Origin: Schlesneria paludicola DSM 18645
GTDB taxonomy: Bacteria > Planctomycetota > Planctomycetia > Planctomycetales > Planctomycetaceae
Direction: 5' to 3'
Length of the DNA: 33,121 nt
Assembly: GCA_945862235.1 (NCBI GenBank)
Contig: CAMAYU010000053.1
Location: forward strand, 1 to 33,121
A program made the translations under genes and the position numbers. The notes under the pieces are model-generated. The model saw only the letters and a program-made list of their open reading frames with translations. It ran no database searches and was not told the DNA's origin. Shown piece after piece: positions 17,171-25,313 of this stretch (positions are counted from its first letter, which is position 1; the number at the start of each line of letters is the position of its first letter).

Positions 17171-18766
17171 TCACGCGACGAAGGACTCGATGCTGGCGGC
17201 GCGAACGACTTCGCTGAACGAGGCGTCGCTCAGGCTGAGAGCCTGCAAGGTGCGAGCGAGTGTCAGGATCGCATCGCAAGTCGCGTGAGTTTCTCGGAAC
17301 CAGACGCGACCGTCGCCGAGCAGCCCGAGGCGAGAGTCACTTTGCACGAACGACTCGATCACGGCTGCTGCCGTTGCGTTGGACTCCGCGTATTCAATGC
17401 GGCGCGGAGTCAGCCAGCCGGTCAGTTCGTCGGACAGACTGCGATCGACGACGACTTTCAGATCGCGCTGTTCGCGCCGCTCGAAGTCGATCAGCACGCG
17501 AGCCAGTTCGCCCGACGTGACCAGTCGCCCTCGTTCGGTCACGAAGGCACAACGCTGTCCGTCGTCGTCCACGATCAGGCCGAGATGTTGCCCGCCCGCC
17601 GTGACGGCCGCTGCCACGCGACGCACGTCGACGTCACTCGGATCGGAGAGGTCTCGCTGGCGAGTCGGCAGTGAAACGTGAGTCACACGACACGGGAGCT
17701 TCGCGAACAGGCGATCAAGCGTGCGCGGGAAGAGTTTCGTCGCCGAACCGCAGACGACATGCAGTGGTCTCAAGGCGTGAAAGTGATGGGCCAGTTCAGC
17801 TTCATACGGAGCAAGGGCCGGAAATGTTCGTTGCGATCCAGCCGCTCGCGTCGGTCGCAGCACGTCGGATCGAGTGCGGATTTCCAATTCGTCCAGAATG
17901 TCACCGCGCGACCACGGTTGTGCGTGACGGCCGACCACATCGAAGCCGGTCCAGGCTGGATCGCAACCGGCTCCCGTCACAAACATCCCGGCGGCCGCGT
18001 CGAGATGTCGCACGGCGAACTGAAAACAGGTGACCGTTGTCTGCCCGAGGTCGATCACTTGGCAACCCATGCGCCGCAGACCGAGTGCGACACCGGTCAC
18101 GATGTCAGGCGATGAGGGCCGTTCATCGAACCCGATCACGACCACGGGGCCGCGTTGCGCGACACGAAACTCTGGGGATCCGGCATTTCTCAATGCCGGA
18201 CTTCCGTCTTGAACCGTGTGGCCGAGGTCAATGCCTTCGCCGTTCCCGACGAATGGCAACGCGATCGGCAATTCCTCGAAAGGCCTGATGTCTCGCCCTC
18301 CGTCCTCCGCCTCAAGCTCCATCGCCGCAGTATCGCTTGCGCTGCGAGGCGCCGGTTCGTACCGAGGTTCCTCATCCCACAGCATCGCTGCGAGAGCCGC
18401 GCCCCAATGAGCGGCCCGAGTGCGGTCGAGTTCGTTTAAATAGATCCCCCGCACGCCATCGATCGCGAGCAACGAACGCCGCACGACACGAGGAGCCTGC
18501 TTACGCGATGGATCGTTCGCCGTCAGTTGTCGCGAGCCGGCATCGTGCCGATGCACACACTCGCCGCACTTCGAGTAGCTCGATGCGAGCCGAGCCAAAT
18601 GAATGCTGTGCGAAATCGGATGAGCTTCGCCGGGGCAGTGGTACTCGCGGTGCTGGAGCTGATTGACTGCCTCACCCGCGAGGCTGCGTCGCGCCGCCAA
18701 CTCCAGTTGCCCGACAGCCTGCGCGACCGACATGCGGTTCGAGTTGTCGAGCAGGCTCTGTCCCAT
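17171..18766 (-). CDS. Phosphohexomutase-like protein, catalytically degenerate
   Basis: A 531-residue relative of phosphoglucomutase/phosphomannomutase enzymes. An N-terminal extension of about 100 residues holds a Cys/His cluster (YHC, KCGECVHRHD, residues 42-74) that could bind zinc. The mutase fold follows: GVRGIYLNELDRTRAAH (104-120), GFDERPSSPDI (212-222), then, where the enzymes have the phosphoserine loop TASHNP, this protein has VTGAGCDPAWTGF (263-275), with no serine. The metal loop DGDGDR becomes VDDDGQR (399-405). A fragment of domain III (GDGRVWFRETHATCDAI) is present, but the C-terminal phosphate-binding domain with its SGTEP-type loop is missing. Hence the enzyme reaction is unlikely and a binding or regulatory role is more plausible. 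The start has GAAGGGA about 5 nt upstream. A translated palindrome encodes about residues 189-196. Confidence 0.75.
   Translation of the reverse strand: MGQSLLDNSNRMSVAQAVGQLELAARRSLAGEAVNQLQHREYHCPGEAHPISHSIHLARLASSYSKCGECVHRHDAGSRQLTANDPSRKQAPRVVRRSLLAIDGVRGIYLNELDRTRAAHWGAALAAMLWDEEPRYEPAPRSASDTAAMELEAEDGGRDIRPFEELPIALPFVGNGEGIDLGHTVQDGSPALRNAGSPEFRVAQRGPVVVIGFDERPSSPDIVTGVALGLRRMGCQVIDLGQTTVTCFQFAVRHLDAAAGMFVTGAGCDPAWTGFDVVGRHAQPWSRGDILDELEIRTRSDVLRPTRAAGSQRTFPALAPYEAELAHHFHALRPLHVVCGSATKLFPRTLDRLFAKLPCRVTHVSLPTRQRDLSDPSDVDVRRVAAAVTAGGQHLGLIVDDDGQRCAFVTERGRLVTSGELARVLIDFERREQRDLKVVVDRSLSDELTGWLTPRRIEYAESNATAAAVIESFVQSDSRLGLLGDGRVWFRETHATCDAILTLARTLQALSLSDASFSEVVRAASIESFVA
18179..18200. 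repeat. Palindrome inside the phosphohexomutase-like gene
   Basis: TCCGGCATT (18179-18187) and AATGCCGGA (18192-18200) form a perfect 9-bp stem with a TCTC loop. It is in frame and translated as PALRNAG in a variable linker between the first conserved loop and the GFDERPSSP strand. It is likely a third kind of mobile palindrome tolerated in coding DNA. Confidence 0.8.
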
Positions 18767-19280
18767 TGCATCCCTTCGCGGTTTATTGCTGAGGCGTCAC
18801 GACGTTGTGAACCCTGAGCGGCGCGACTTGTAGGGCAAACGGCAAGTGGGGGTCAATTGGCGTCTCGTGTTCGACACAGTCCAACAAGCCCCGACACGCG
18901 ACTGCGCGGCATGGACCGGCTTGCCCGCCAACTCAACTCAGACTTCGGCATGGGAACCGCTGCCACCGGAAGGAGGGAGCGTCATGAATCAAGGCTCGCC
19001 CAACCGTGGCATTCGCCTGCGAATCTGATTCTAATTCCGCCCCGCTTGAGGAACGCCGGCGGTGAAACCTCGCGCGGTTCTTAATGAGACATCTGAGCGA
19101 GGTGGCGTCAGCCCCCCGGTTCTTGGGCGTAAGCCCTGCTGGAAGAACCAGGGAACTGACGCCGCCCCGCTCAGAAGAGTCTCACTTTATGCCGCGTGCG
19201 GTTAAGCGTGGTCGGCCCCGTCATTGAATCCCGTTCGTCTCCCCCGTGCTTCGCGCTTTGCTTCAGGAGAATCTTGACCC
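18767..19280. other. Divergent intergenic region with a composite repeat
   Basis: No gene is supported; small ORFs at 18846-19084 have no ribosome site and unlike composition. The right half contains a family-1 composite palindrome (19071-19204). The last 75 bp lead into the acs ribosome site AGGAGAA at 19265-19271. Confidence 0.5.
19071..19204. repeat. Family-1 composite palindromic repeat
   Basis: Inner arms at 19093-19124 and 19143-19174 are reverse complements over 32 bp with five mismatches, all transitions. The centre is a GGGC-GTAA-GCCC hairpin (19125-19136). Outer arms around GCGCGG...AATGAGAC and GTCTCACTTTATGCCGCG flank these. The layout parallels the element at 8262-8417. Confidence 0.8.
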
Positions 19281-21227
19281 ATGTCTGGTGGCAACATTCA
19301 CAGTGTCTTGCAGGAAACACGCAGCTTCCCGCCGTCGGCCGAATTCGCTCGCAACGCTCACATCAGCACTGAGGCTCAGTACCAGCAGATGTGGAATCAG
19401 GCCAAGGACGATCCTGCCACCTTTTGGGGTGAGATGGCCGGGAACTTGGACTGGTTCAAAAAATGGGACCACGTCATTCAGGGGGAGATGCCCGACACGA
19501 AGTGGTTCGTCGGTGGAAAGCTCAACGCCAGTTACAACTGCCTCGACCGACATCTGTTGACGTGGCGGAAGAACAAGGCCGCGATCATTTGGGAGGGCGA
19601 GCCGGGCGACAGTCGCACCCTGACCTATCAAGACTTGCACCGTGAGGTCTGTAAGTTTGCGAACGTTCTCAAAAAGCTCGGGGTCGTGACGGGCGATCGC
19701 GTGACGCTGTACATGCCGATGATTCCGGAACTGGCCATCGCGATGCTGGCCTGTGCGCGAATCGGTGCGACGCACTCGATCATCTTCGGCGGCTTCAGTG
19801 CCGATGCCGTGGCCGACCGCAACAACGATGCTCAAGCCAAGCTGATCGTCACGGCGGACGGAGGCTGGCGGCGCGGGAAGGAAGTTCCGCTGAAGAAGGC
19901 GGTCGATGAGTCGCTCGCCAAATCGCCGTCGGTGCAGAAAGTGGTCTGTGTCCGACGAACCGGTTCGCAGGTCGAGATGATCCCCGATCGCGACTACTGG
20001 TGGCACGAGTTGATGGCCGACTCATCGAGTGATTGCGACGCGGCGGAACTCGACGCCGAGCATCCGTTGTTCATCCTCTACACCTCGGGCAGCACGGGCA
20101 AACCGAAGGGAGTCATGCACACGACGGGGGGCTACACGCTCGGGACGATGATGACCTCGAAGTGGGTCTTCGATCTGAAAGACGAAGACACTTACTGGTG
20201 TACCGCCGACATCGGTTGGGTCACGGGGCACAGCTACATCGTCTACGGGCCGCTTGCCAACGGAGCGACCACCGTGATGTACGAAGGGGCACCGAACTGG
20301 CCTCACGACGGCCGCTTCTGGGAAATCATCGAGAAGTACAAGGTCAACATCTTCTACACGGCCCCGACCGCGATCCGCGCGTTCATCAAGTGGGGCGACC
20401 ACTGGCCAGCGAAGTACGATCTCTCCAGCTTGCGGCTCCTCGGCTCGGTCGGTGAGCCGATCAACCCCGAAGCGTGGATGTGGTACCACCGGATGATCGG
20501 TGCGGAGCGTTGTCCGATCGTCGATACGTGGTGGCAGACCGAGACCGGCGCGATCATGTTGTCGCCGCTGCCGGGCATCACCGCGACCAAACCGGGAAGC
20601 TGCACGAGACCGCTCCCCGGCGTGGTTCCCGACATCGTGAACAAGGACGGGGAGAGTCTCGGCGCGAATGAGGGTGGTCTGCTGGTGATGAAGCAGCCGT
20701 GGCCCTCCATGCTGCGGACCCTTTATGGAGATCATCAACGCTTCAAGGACACGTACTTCTCATCGATCCCCGGCAGCTACTTCGCCGGTGACGGCGCGAG
20801 GAAGGATGAGGACGGTTACATCTGGGTGATGGGCCGCGTGGACGATGTGCTCAACGTGGCGGGTCATCGGCTCAGCACGATGGAGGTCGAATCGGCGCTC
20901 GTCGCGCACGAGCGAGTCGCCGAAGCGGCCGTCGTCGGCTTCCCGCACGACATCAAGGGCGAGGGGATCTGCTGCTTCGTGATCCTCAAGAACGGCGAAG
21001 GGAACGAGCAGCTTGAGAAGGAGATGATCGCTCACGTCCGCAAGCATATTGGCGCGCTGGCGACTCCCGACAAGATTCGGTTCAGCGCGGCTCTGCCCAA
21101 GACGCGCAGCGGCAAAATCATGAGACGCCTGCTGCGCGACATCGCCGCCGGTCGCGAATCGGCCGGTGATACCTCGGCTCTCGATGACTTGTCGGTCCTC
21201 GCCAAGTTGCGCGAGACGGATGAGTAA
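19281..21227 (+). CDS. acsA: Acetyl-CoA synthetase
   Basis: A 648-residue AMP-forming acetate-CoA ligase that converts acetate, ATP and CoA to acetyl-CoA in two steps. The AMP-binding P-loop [18 protein letters not shown] starts near residue 267, WWQTETGA (about 417-424) is the adenylate loop, and [20 protein letters not shown] is the hinge of the C-terminal domain. [16 protein letters not shown] near the end holds the lysine (about 612) that family members acetylate to switch the enzyme off. The N-terminal ACAS region ([37 protein letters not shown]) and overall length are full. AGGAGAA lies about 10 nt before the ATG. It probably feeds the citrate synthase 2.2 kb away. A family-2 repeat follows the stop. 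Confidence 0.97.
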   Translation: MSGGNIHSVLQETRSFPPSAEFARNAHISTEAQYQQMWNQAKDDPATFWGEMAGNLDWFKKWDHVIQGEMPDTKWFVGGKLNASYNCLDRHLLTWRKNKAAIIWEGEPGDSRTLTYQDLHREVCKFANVLKKLGVVTGDRVTLYMPMIPELAIAMLACARIGATHSIIFGGFSADAVADRNNDAQAKLIVTADGGWRRGKEVPLKKAVDESLAKSPSVQKVVCVRRTGSQVEMIPDRDYWWHELMADSSSDCDAAELDAEHPLFILYTSGSTGKPKGVMHTTGGYTLGTMMTSKWVFDLKDEDTYWCTADIGWVTGHSYIVYGPLANGATTVMYEGAPNWPHDGRFWEIIEKYKVNIFYTAPTAIRAFIKWGDHWPAKYDLSSLRLLGSVGEPINPEAWMWYHRMIGAERCPIVDTWWQTETGAIMLSPLPGITATKPGSCTRPLPGVVPDIVNKDGESLGANEGGLLVMKQPWPSMLRTLYGDHQRFKDTYFSSIPGSYFAGDGARKDEDGYIWVMGRVDDVLNVAGHRLSTMEVESALVAHERVAEAAVVGFPHDIKGEGICCFVILKNGEGNEQLEKEMIAHVRKHIGALATPDKIRFSAALPKTRSGKIMRRLLRDIAAGRESAGDTSALDDLSVLAKLRETDE

Positions 21228-21263
21228 GGGGCAGTGTCGCAATCTCTGCGCGATTGGCGAAGT

Positions 21264-21346
21264 CGTAGCCCGGACCCCTTGGTCCGGACGAAAAGATCGA
21301 CGACGACTGCAAATAGAAACGTCTGGACCAAGGGGTTCGGACTACG
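21264..21346. repeat. Family-2 palindromic repeat (CCGGACCCCTTGGTCCGG type)
   Basis: Arms at 21264-21289 and 21321-21346 are reverse complements over 26 bp with three mismatches. Each arm contains its own short palindrome around CCCCTTGG. The right flank TCGGGAAGTGTTGCG is shared with the copy at 23605-23732. It lies after acsA and could end that transcript. Confidence 0.85.
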
Positions 21347-21412
21347 AGTTTCGGGAAGTGTTGCGGCCCACTCATTGCATCACCATCAACATAGAATTTG
21401 GTCACCCCCGTC

Positions 21413-22714
21413 ATGAAGCCCTCCTCTGCATCTGTGATTCTGTTGTTCGCCGCGATGACACTCGGCCTCGCAGCGCATCCGCTGCGTGCGGAAGAAAAGG
21501 CCGCGAAGCCTTCCGTCGAGCTTCCTGCCACCGACGAGGGTCTCCCCGGTGCGGGACCGATCCGGCGGTATGACTGGTTCAAAAATCTGTGGACTCAAAA
21601 GCGAACGGGTTGGTCGAAGCAGGTCGAGAAAGATCAGAAGTCGCTCGTGTTCTTGGGTGACTCGATCACGCAGGGCTGGGGCGACGACATGGGGGGAAGC
21701 TTTCCTGGCGTGAAGGTCGCGAACCGTGGGATCAGCGGCGACACGACGCGCGGGATGCTGATTCGCCTGAAGGACGATGTGCTGGCACTCAACCCGACCG
21801 GCATCGTGCTGCTCATGGGAACAAACGATCTGGAAGAGAAGGCCGAGCCGGAAACGATCGCGGGCAACTTCAAGCTGATCTTGGCTGAGTTGAAGAAGCA
21901 CGATCCGAAGATGCCGGTGATTCTCTGCTTGGTCTTCCCGAGTTCGGCTACGAAGTCGCGACCGGCGGACAAGATCAAGAAGGTCAACGAGCTGTATGCC
22001 GCCGCCGTGAAGGGGGATGCACAGGTGACGTTGATCGAAACGTGGAAGCTCTTCGCCGACGAACAGGGTGATGCGAAAGCGGCTGAATTCCCCGACCTGC
22101 TTCATCCAAACAAACTTGGCTACACGAAATGGGCCGCGGCGTTGCGACCGATCCTCGCGACGCTCGGCTACCTCGAAACGACCGACGACGATTTCAAGCC
22201 CGAAGCGGGTGCGATCAGCCTCTTCAATGGAAAGGACCTGACCGGTTGGGGCTTCCGCGATCAGAAGTCGCAAGAGAAGCAGGCGACGTTCGACGGCCAG
22301 GCCACGAGTACCGATGGTCGCTACGTCGCGAAGCATGGCCGCATCATCGTGACGACTCCTCCCGAAGGTCGCCGCGTCCAACAGATGTGGACGACGCGCG
22401 AGTTCCCAAAAAACTTCACGCTGAAGTTGGAATTCCGCGCGACTCCCAACGCCGACAGCGGCGTCTTCATCCGACGGCCGCAACTTCAATGTCGCGACTA
22501 CCCGCTGGCCGGGCCGTACAAGACGCTGACCAAGTACCGGGCACAGGACTGGAACGAGATGGAAGTGACGGTGAAGGACAACGTCGCGCGATGCCTTTGC
22601 AACGGCGAGGTTTTGGAAGAGGCACTCAAGCTTCCCGAGTCGGGTCCGATCGGTCTCGAAGGAGACGCGGGCCAGATGGAGTACCGCCGCATTCGGCTGA
22701 TCGAGCTGAATTGA
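21413..22714 (+). CDS. Secreted GDSL/SGNH hydrolase fused to DUF1080
   Basis: About 433 residues. A signal peptide (1-26, MKPSSASVILLFAAMTLGLA then HPLRA) indicates export. The SGNH esterase domain (about 75-255) has FLGDSITQGW with Ser84, block II Gly109 (RGISGDTT), block III GTND with Asn138, and block V DLLHPN with Asp228 and His231: all catalytic residues are present. A DUF1080 domain (3-keto-disaccharide hydrolase / LamG-like fold) fills 267-432, from ISLFNGKDLTGWGF to GQMEYRRIRLIEL. The pairing suggests an extracellular enzyme that deacylates and binds or cuts a polysaccharide; the substrate is unknown. ATG at 21413 is chosen over an in-frame TTG at 21398 because it starts the signal peptide. 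It stands alone, with a hairpin directly after the stop. Confidence 0.9.
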   Translation: MKPSSASVILLFAAMTLGLAAHPLRAEEKAAKPSVELPATDEGLPGAGPIRRYDWFKNLWTQKRTGWSKQVEKDQKSLVFLGDSITQGWGDDMGGSFPGVKVANRGISGDTTRGMLIRLKDDVLALNPTGIVLLMGTNDLEEKAEPETIAGNFKLILAELKKHDPKMPVILCLVFPSSATKSRPADKIKKVNELYAAAVKGDAQVTLIETWKLFADEQGDAKAAEFPDLLHPNKLGYTKWAAALRPILATLGYLETTDDDFKPEAGAISLFNGKDLTGWGFRDQKSQEKQATFDGQATSTDGRYVAKHGRIIVTTPPEGRRVQQMWTTREFPKNFTLKLEFRATPNADSGVFIRRPQLQCRDYPLAGPYKTLTKYRAQDWNEMEVTVKDNVARCLCNGEVLEEALKLPESGPIGLEGDAGQMEYRRIRLIELN

Positions 22715-22720
22715 TGTCTT

Positions 22721-22748
22721 GTAGGACGGGCAGGAGTGCCCATCCTAC
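22721..22748. terminator. Bidirectional hairpin between convergent genes
   Basis: GTAGGACGGGC (22721-22731) pairs with GCCCATCCTAC (22738-22748) with one mismatch around AGGAGT. It lies 6 bp after the GDSL/DUF1080 stop and 13 bp before the phosphopantetheinyl transferase stop. It is a member of the GTAGGACGGGC repeat family. There is no long T-run, so termination strength is uncertain. Confidence 0.65.
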
Positions 22749-22761
22749 GGTTGTTCCTTGC

Positions 22762-23553
22762 TTACGCTTCGGGTTGGTGTTCGCAGTCGTCGAGCGACCA
22801 TTGGCGAACGAGGACGTTATCAGACGCGATCGCTTCGACGAGGAGCGCAGCTGAGAACTGATCGGCCACGTGGAGTGAGTGCATGGTCCAGCGAGCCGCT
22901 TCGTTGCCGAGGTCGCTGCGGTTGAGTTGCTCGGCCACTTCCAGCAGCCGGGCCGGTTCGTTCGGGTTCATCGTGACGACGAACTGGCTGAGCGGGAACG
23001 ACAGGCCGAAGCCGGTTGCTTTGAGGAACGCCTCTTTGCTCGTCCAACCGCGATAGAACCCGGCGAGTTGGTCGTGTTCGGGCAGGTTCCCTAACTCAGC
23101 CGACTCGCGTGGTGAGAAGAATCGCGTGGCAAGTTTGTGGATGCGAACCTTGGCATCGTGCCGTTCAAGGTCCACGCCAACCCGTCGCCCACAACAGACC
23201 GCAATCAGCGCGAGGTCCGCCGAGTGAGAGACGCTGAATTCCAGCGGCAAATCAGGATCGTTCGCCGCCAATTGCGGCTTGCCATGCAGCCCGTAAGCGA
23301 ACTCAATCTCGGTCGCCTCTCGCCTCAGAAAGCCTCCCAGCAACTGACGTAGTGCCGCACGGCAGGCCACGAATCGTCGTCGCGGTTCTTCAAACTTGAA
23401 TCGGTCCGCGCGCGCCAATTCATCATCCGAGAGTACGCCGCGCCGCGCCGCGATCGGACTTGGCGACACGTCCAGATTCAGTCGCACGACATGCACAACA
23501 TCACGGCTGAGCATCAGCGGCGCGGACAACGGTGGCCAAGCGAGATCGTTCAT
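22762..23553 (-). CDS. Sfp-type 4'-phosphopantetheinyl transferase
   Basis: A 263-residue enzyme that moves the phosphopantetheine arm of CoA to a serine on carrier proteins of fatty acid, polyketide or peptide synthases. Visible motifs are FSVSHS (106-111), GVDLE with metal-binding Asp128 and Glu130, and WTSKEAFLKATGFGL (170-184), the WxxKEA signature. The pseudo-dimeric Sfp length of about 230-260 residues is matched. No carrier protein or synthase gene is in the window, so the target is unknown; a stand-alone gene could serve fatty acid or secondary metabolite carriers. ATG at 23553 is chosen because similarity begins shortly after it. Upstream codons in the same frame translate a family-2 repeat and are not coding. 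No clear ribosome site was found. Confidence 0.92.
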   Translation of the reverse strand: MNDLAWPPLSAPLMLSRDVVHVVRLNLDVSPSPIAARRGVLSDDELARADRFKFEEPRRRFVACRAALRQLLGGFLRREATEIEFAYGLHGKPQLAANDPDLPLEFSVSHSADLALIAVCCGRRVGVDLERHDAKVRIHKLATRFFSPRESAELGNLPEHDQLAGFYRGWTSKEAFLKATGFGLSFPLSQFVVTMNPNEPARLLEVAEQLNRSDLGNEAARWTMHSLHVADQFSAALLVEAIASDNVLVRQWSLDDCEHQPEA

Positions 23554-23604
23554 GGCAGGGAAGGTAACGCCGCCTCGCAGCCGGTTGAAGGTAGGGACGT
23601 GATC

Positions 23605-23732
23605 GCGATAACTTTCCGAACTGTGGTGATTTAGTCCGGACCCCTTGGTCCGGTCGAAGTTGTCGGTGACGGCAGCGATTGCGACTCGTCCGGACCAAGG
23701 AGTCCGGACTACGACCCTCGGGAAGTTATTGC
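23605..23732. repeat. Family-2 nested palindromic repeat
   Basis: Inner arms 23632-23653 and 23690-23711 are reverse complements over 22 bp with one mismatch (TAGTCCGGACCCCTTGGTCC core). Outer arms GCGATAACTTTCCGA (23605-23619) and TCGGGAAGTTATTGC (23718-23732) pair with two mismatches. The nested layout defines the full element, of which 21264-21346 keeps the inner arms and the right outer arm. Confidence 0.85.
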
Positions 23733-23793
23733 GATCCCATTCCTTAGGGAGTCTTCGACGGCACGCGGCTCGGCGTCGGGTTGCCAAACAGAG

Positions 23794-23828
23794 CGAGCCA
23801 GGTCGCCGTCGAGTGGCGAGCTGGCTCG
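23794..23828. repeat. Hairpin CGAGCCAG...CTGGCTCG
   Basis: A 14-bp stem with one mismatch and a 7-nt loop (GTCGAGT) between the secreted-protein gene and the phosphopantetheinyl transferase gene. No T-run follows on either strand, so a terminator role is not supported. It does not match the other repeat families. Confidence 0.6.
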
Positions 23829-24000
23829 TGTCGTTGAGTTTGGTGCTCAATTGCTTGTGCTCCCGAAGTGGTGTGAATGGACCTTTCGTACTTGGCGGCG
23901 GATTCCTTGGTCTCGGTGAGACCTCGCCGCACTGGTGCTTGTCTTACGCCTCAGTCAGCCAGTTCATTCGTCCGGAGTGACTCACATTGCAGTGAGACGA

Positions 24001-24663
24001 TTACGGATAGAACGGGCTGCGGCCGTTGGCCAAACTGCCACGTGACCGATCGATCGATGTGGTCTCGAAGCCGCGAGGGTTGCTTGCGCTGTACTCGTCG
24101 TCACCGTAGTAGCGTGGTCCCCGAGCGGGTTGAGGAGCGGCTCGGTAGGGAGCCGCTTCGTAACGGTAGTCAGGTCGGTCGTACTGATAGCTGGGTCGGT
24201 ACGAGCCATAGCCTTGAGGGGCCATGTATCCCTGTGGAGCCACGTATCCTTGGGGGACTCGATTGGGAGCCGCGTACCCCGAGTAGCCGTTGTCCCACGG
24301 AGCGTTCCCGATCGGTGGGTTCGAGTAGTAGCGCGGCTGAGGAACGCAGGTGCCATTCGCGCAGGCTCGACTTCCACCGGAGTATTGTCCGCAACTCAAG
24401 CAGGCCGCGCCGCGAGAACCGTAGTTCGTCGAGTAGCCGTTGCGAGGCTGATTGCAGACGCCGTTCGCACATCCGGTCTGAGCAACACCGCCGCCACTGC
24501 GGATCGAGCAACCGGCCGGCCCGCAGGGCGAGACGTAGCGGGGCTGCGAGTTGCATCGCCCGCCGCCGGGCGCGCCCCAGAAGCCTTGAGCGTGAGTCGA
24601 GCCAGCCAGCAACAGCAGGCTGCTGACTCCTGACAACAGTGTGATGAGGGGTTTGACGTTCAT
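24001..24663 (-). CDS. Secreted Cys/Tyr/Gly/Pro-rich protein
   Basis: A 220-residue exported protein of no recognised family. Residues 1-25 are a signal peptide (MNVKPLITLLSGVSSLLLLA then GSTHAQ). Residues about 26-110 carry about ten cysteines, with partly repeated blocks CANGVCNQPRNGYS and CANGTCVPQPRYYS plus SPCGPAGC and CLSCGQ. Residues about 125-190 have the repeat PQGYVAPQGYMAPQGYG and many Tyr/Arg/Pro residues. The end is SLANGRSPFYP. The composition suggests a disulfide-bonded surface or matrix protein. The start is set by AAGGAA 8 nt upstream. The 19 nt before the ATG hold four GGA motifs, a possible CsrA site. A good sigma-54 promoter match lies at 24939-24954 pointing this way. The divergent neighbour is csrA. 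Confidence 0.75.
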   Translation of the reverse strand: MNVKPLITLLSGVSSLLLLAGSTHAQGFWGAPGGGRCNSQPRYVSPCGPAGCSIRSGGGVAQTGCANGVCNQPRNGYSTNYGSRGAACLSCGQYSGGSRACANGTCVPQPRYYSNPPIGNAPWDNGYSGYAAPNRVPQGYVAPQGYMAPQGYGSYRPSYQYDRPDYRYEAAPYRAAPQPARGPRYYGDDEYSASNPRGFETTSIDRSRGSLANGRSPFYP

Positions 24664-24740
24664 GATCCGTTCCTTTCCGTCCGCCCTGAGCGGTTGATGC
24701 GAGCCGTAGCTCGCGGCTTCGTGTGAACCGTCTGTGGATG

Positions 24741-24775
24741 AACGGTAGGGCAAGCGTCTCGCTTGCCCTACCGTT
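24741..24775. repeat. Family-4 palindrome (CAAGCG type), perfect 16-bp stem
   Basis: AACGGTAGGGCAAGCG (24741-24756) and its exact reverse complement (24760-24775) flank a 3-nt TCT loop. It lies in the probable leader of the secreted-protein transcript, where it would form a strong RNA hairpin. Confidence 0.9.
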
Positions 24776-24786
24776 GCAAGAGGAAG

Positions 24787-24813
24787 ACGGGCAAGCGAGA
24801 CGCTTACCCTACG
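24787..24813. repeat. Family-4 repeat, 27-bp copy
   Basis: A 27-bp sequence with GGGCAAGCGAGACGCTTACC at its core, the inverted relative of the neighbouring palindrome at 24741. It is identical over all 27 bases to 25916-25942, 1.1 kb away, and includes GCAAGCG/CGCTTAC pairing. Confidence 0.9.
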
Positions 24814-24938
24814 TCCTTCAACAGGTTGCCGATCTGTCGTGTGAGGCAGATCGCGTTCGTCACTGAAGCGGGTCTCGTTCGTGAGTGGGTTCTTGCCACT
24901 CGGCTTGCGGTCAACACTGACCACAGTGGAATCACTAT

Positions 24939-24954
24939 CGCAACGTACGTGCCA
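24939..24954 (-). promoter_or_regulatory. Sigma-54-type promoter facing the secreted protein
   Basis: The minus strand reads TGGCACGTACGTTGCG, matching TGGCACG-N4-TTGC at every core position with the GG and GC doublets exactly 12 nt apart. Transcription would start near 24927 and give a leader of about 264 nt carrying the 24741-24813 palindromes. The match is seen directly; use by RpoN is inference. Confidence 0.6.
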
Positions 24955-25297
24955 CGCGGCCGATTCATTTCGATTCGGCGCGACAATCTCGCGCGGTCTC
25001 CCTCGCGCGGTAATGAGGTGTGGTTGTCCCGGCAACTCCTGCCGTGACGTGCGCTGGTCAGTCATGCAGAGCGACCATCACAAGCAACAGCGTGGTCGAA
25101 GCGATGTCAGCGCGAATCGACTTGTCGCTCAAACACGCGAGTCGGTCGTAAACATTTCATAGCGATGTCTGCGCTCATGTCGGACTTACAAGCCGAAGTC
25201 GCGACGCACCGCGCGCGGCGCGACTTTGAAAGGCTTACACCGTGCGAATGGGCTGGTTTCTGGCCTCGGATCAAAATTGGGGTTGACACACTTTCTC

Positions 25298-25313
25298 TGG
25301 CACGGCGACTGCA
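25298..25313 (+). promoter_or_regulatory. Sigma-54-type promoter facing csrA
   Basis: TGGCACGGCGACTGCA differs from TGGCACG-N4-TTGCA at one base; GG (25299-25300) and GC (25311-25312) have the required spacing. Transcription would start near 25324, about 80 nt before the csrA ATG. A TTGACA at 25283-25288 just upstream has no good -10 partner. Confidence 0.55.

Larger units (their letters stand above)
23554..24000. other. Intergenic region with family-2 repeat and a hairpin
   Basis: No gene is supported. It holds the family-2 repeat (23605-23732) and a separate hairpin, CGAGCCAGGTCGCC (23794-23807) with its near reverse complement (23815-23828). A weak CTCAC/GTGAG hairpin (23981-23996) lies just past the 3' end of the secreted-protein gene at 24001. 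Confidence 0.5.

Noticed and set aside
21386..22489. Long minus-strand ORF of 367 codons
   Set aside because: Antisense to the GDSL/DUF1080 gene, whose catalytic blocks are intact.
25283..25311. TTGACA as a sigma-70 -35 box for csrA
   Set aside because: No -10-like hexamer occurs 16-18 bp downstream; the overlapping sigma-54 fit is better.
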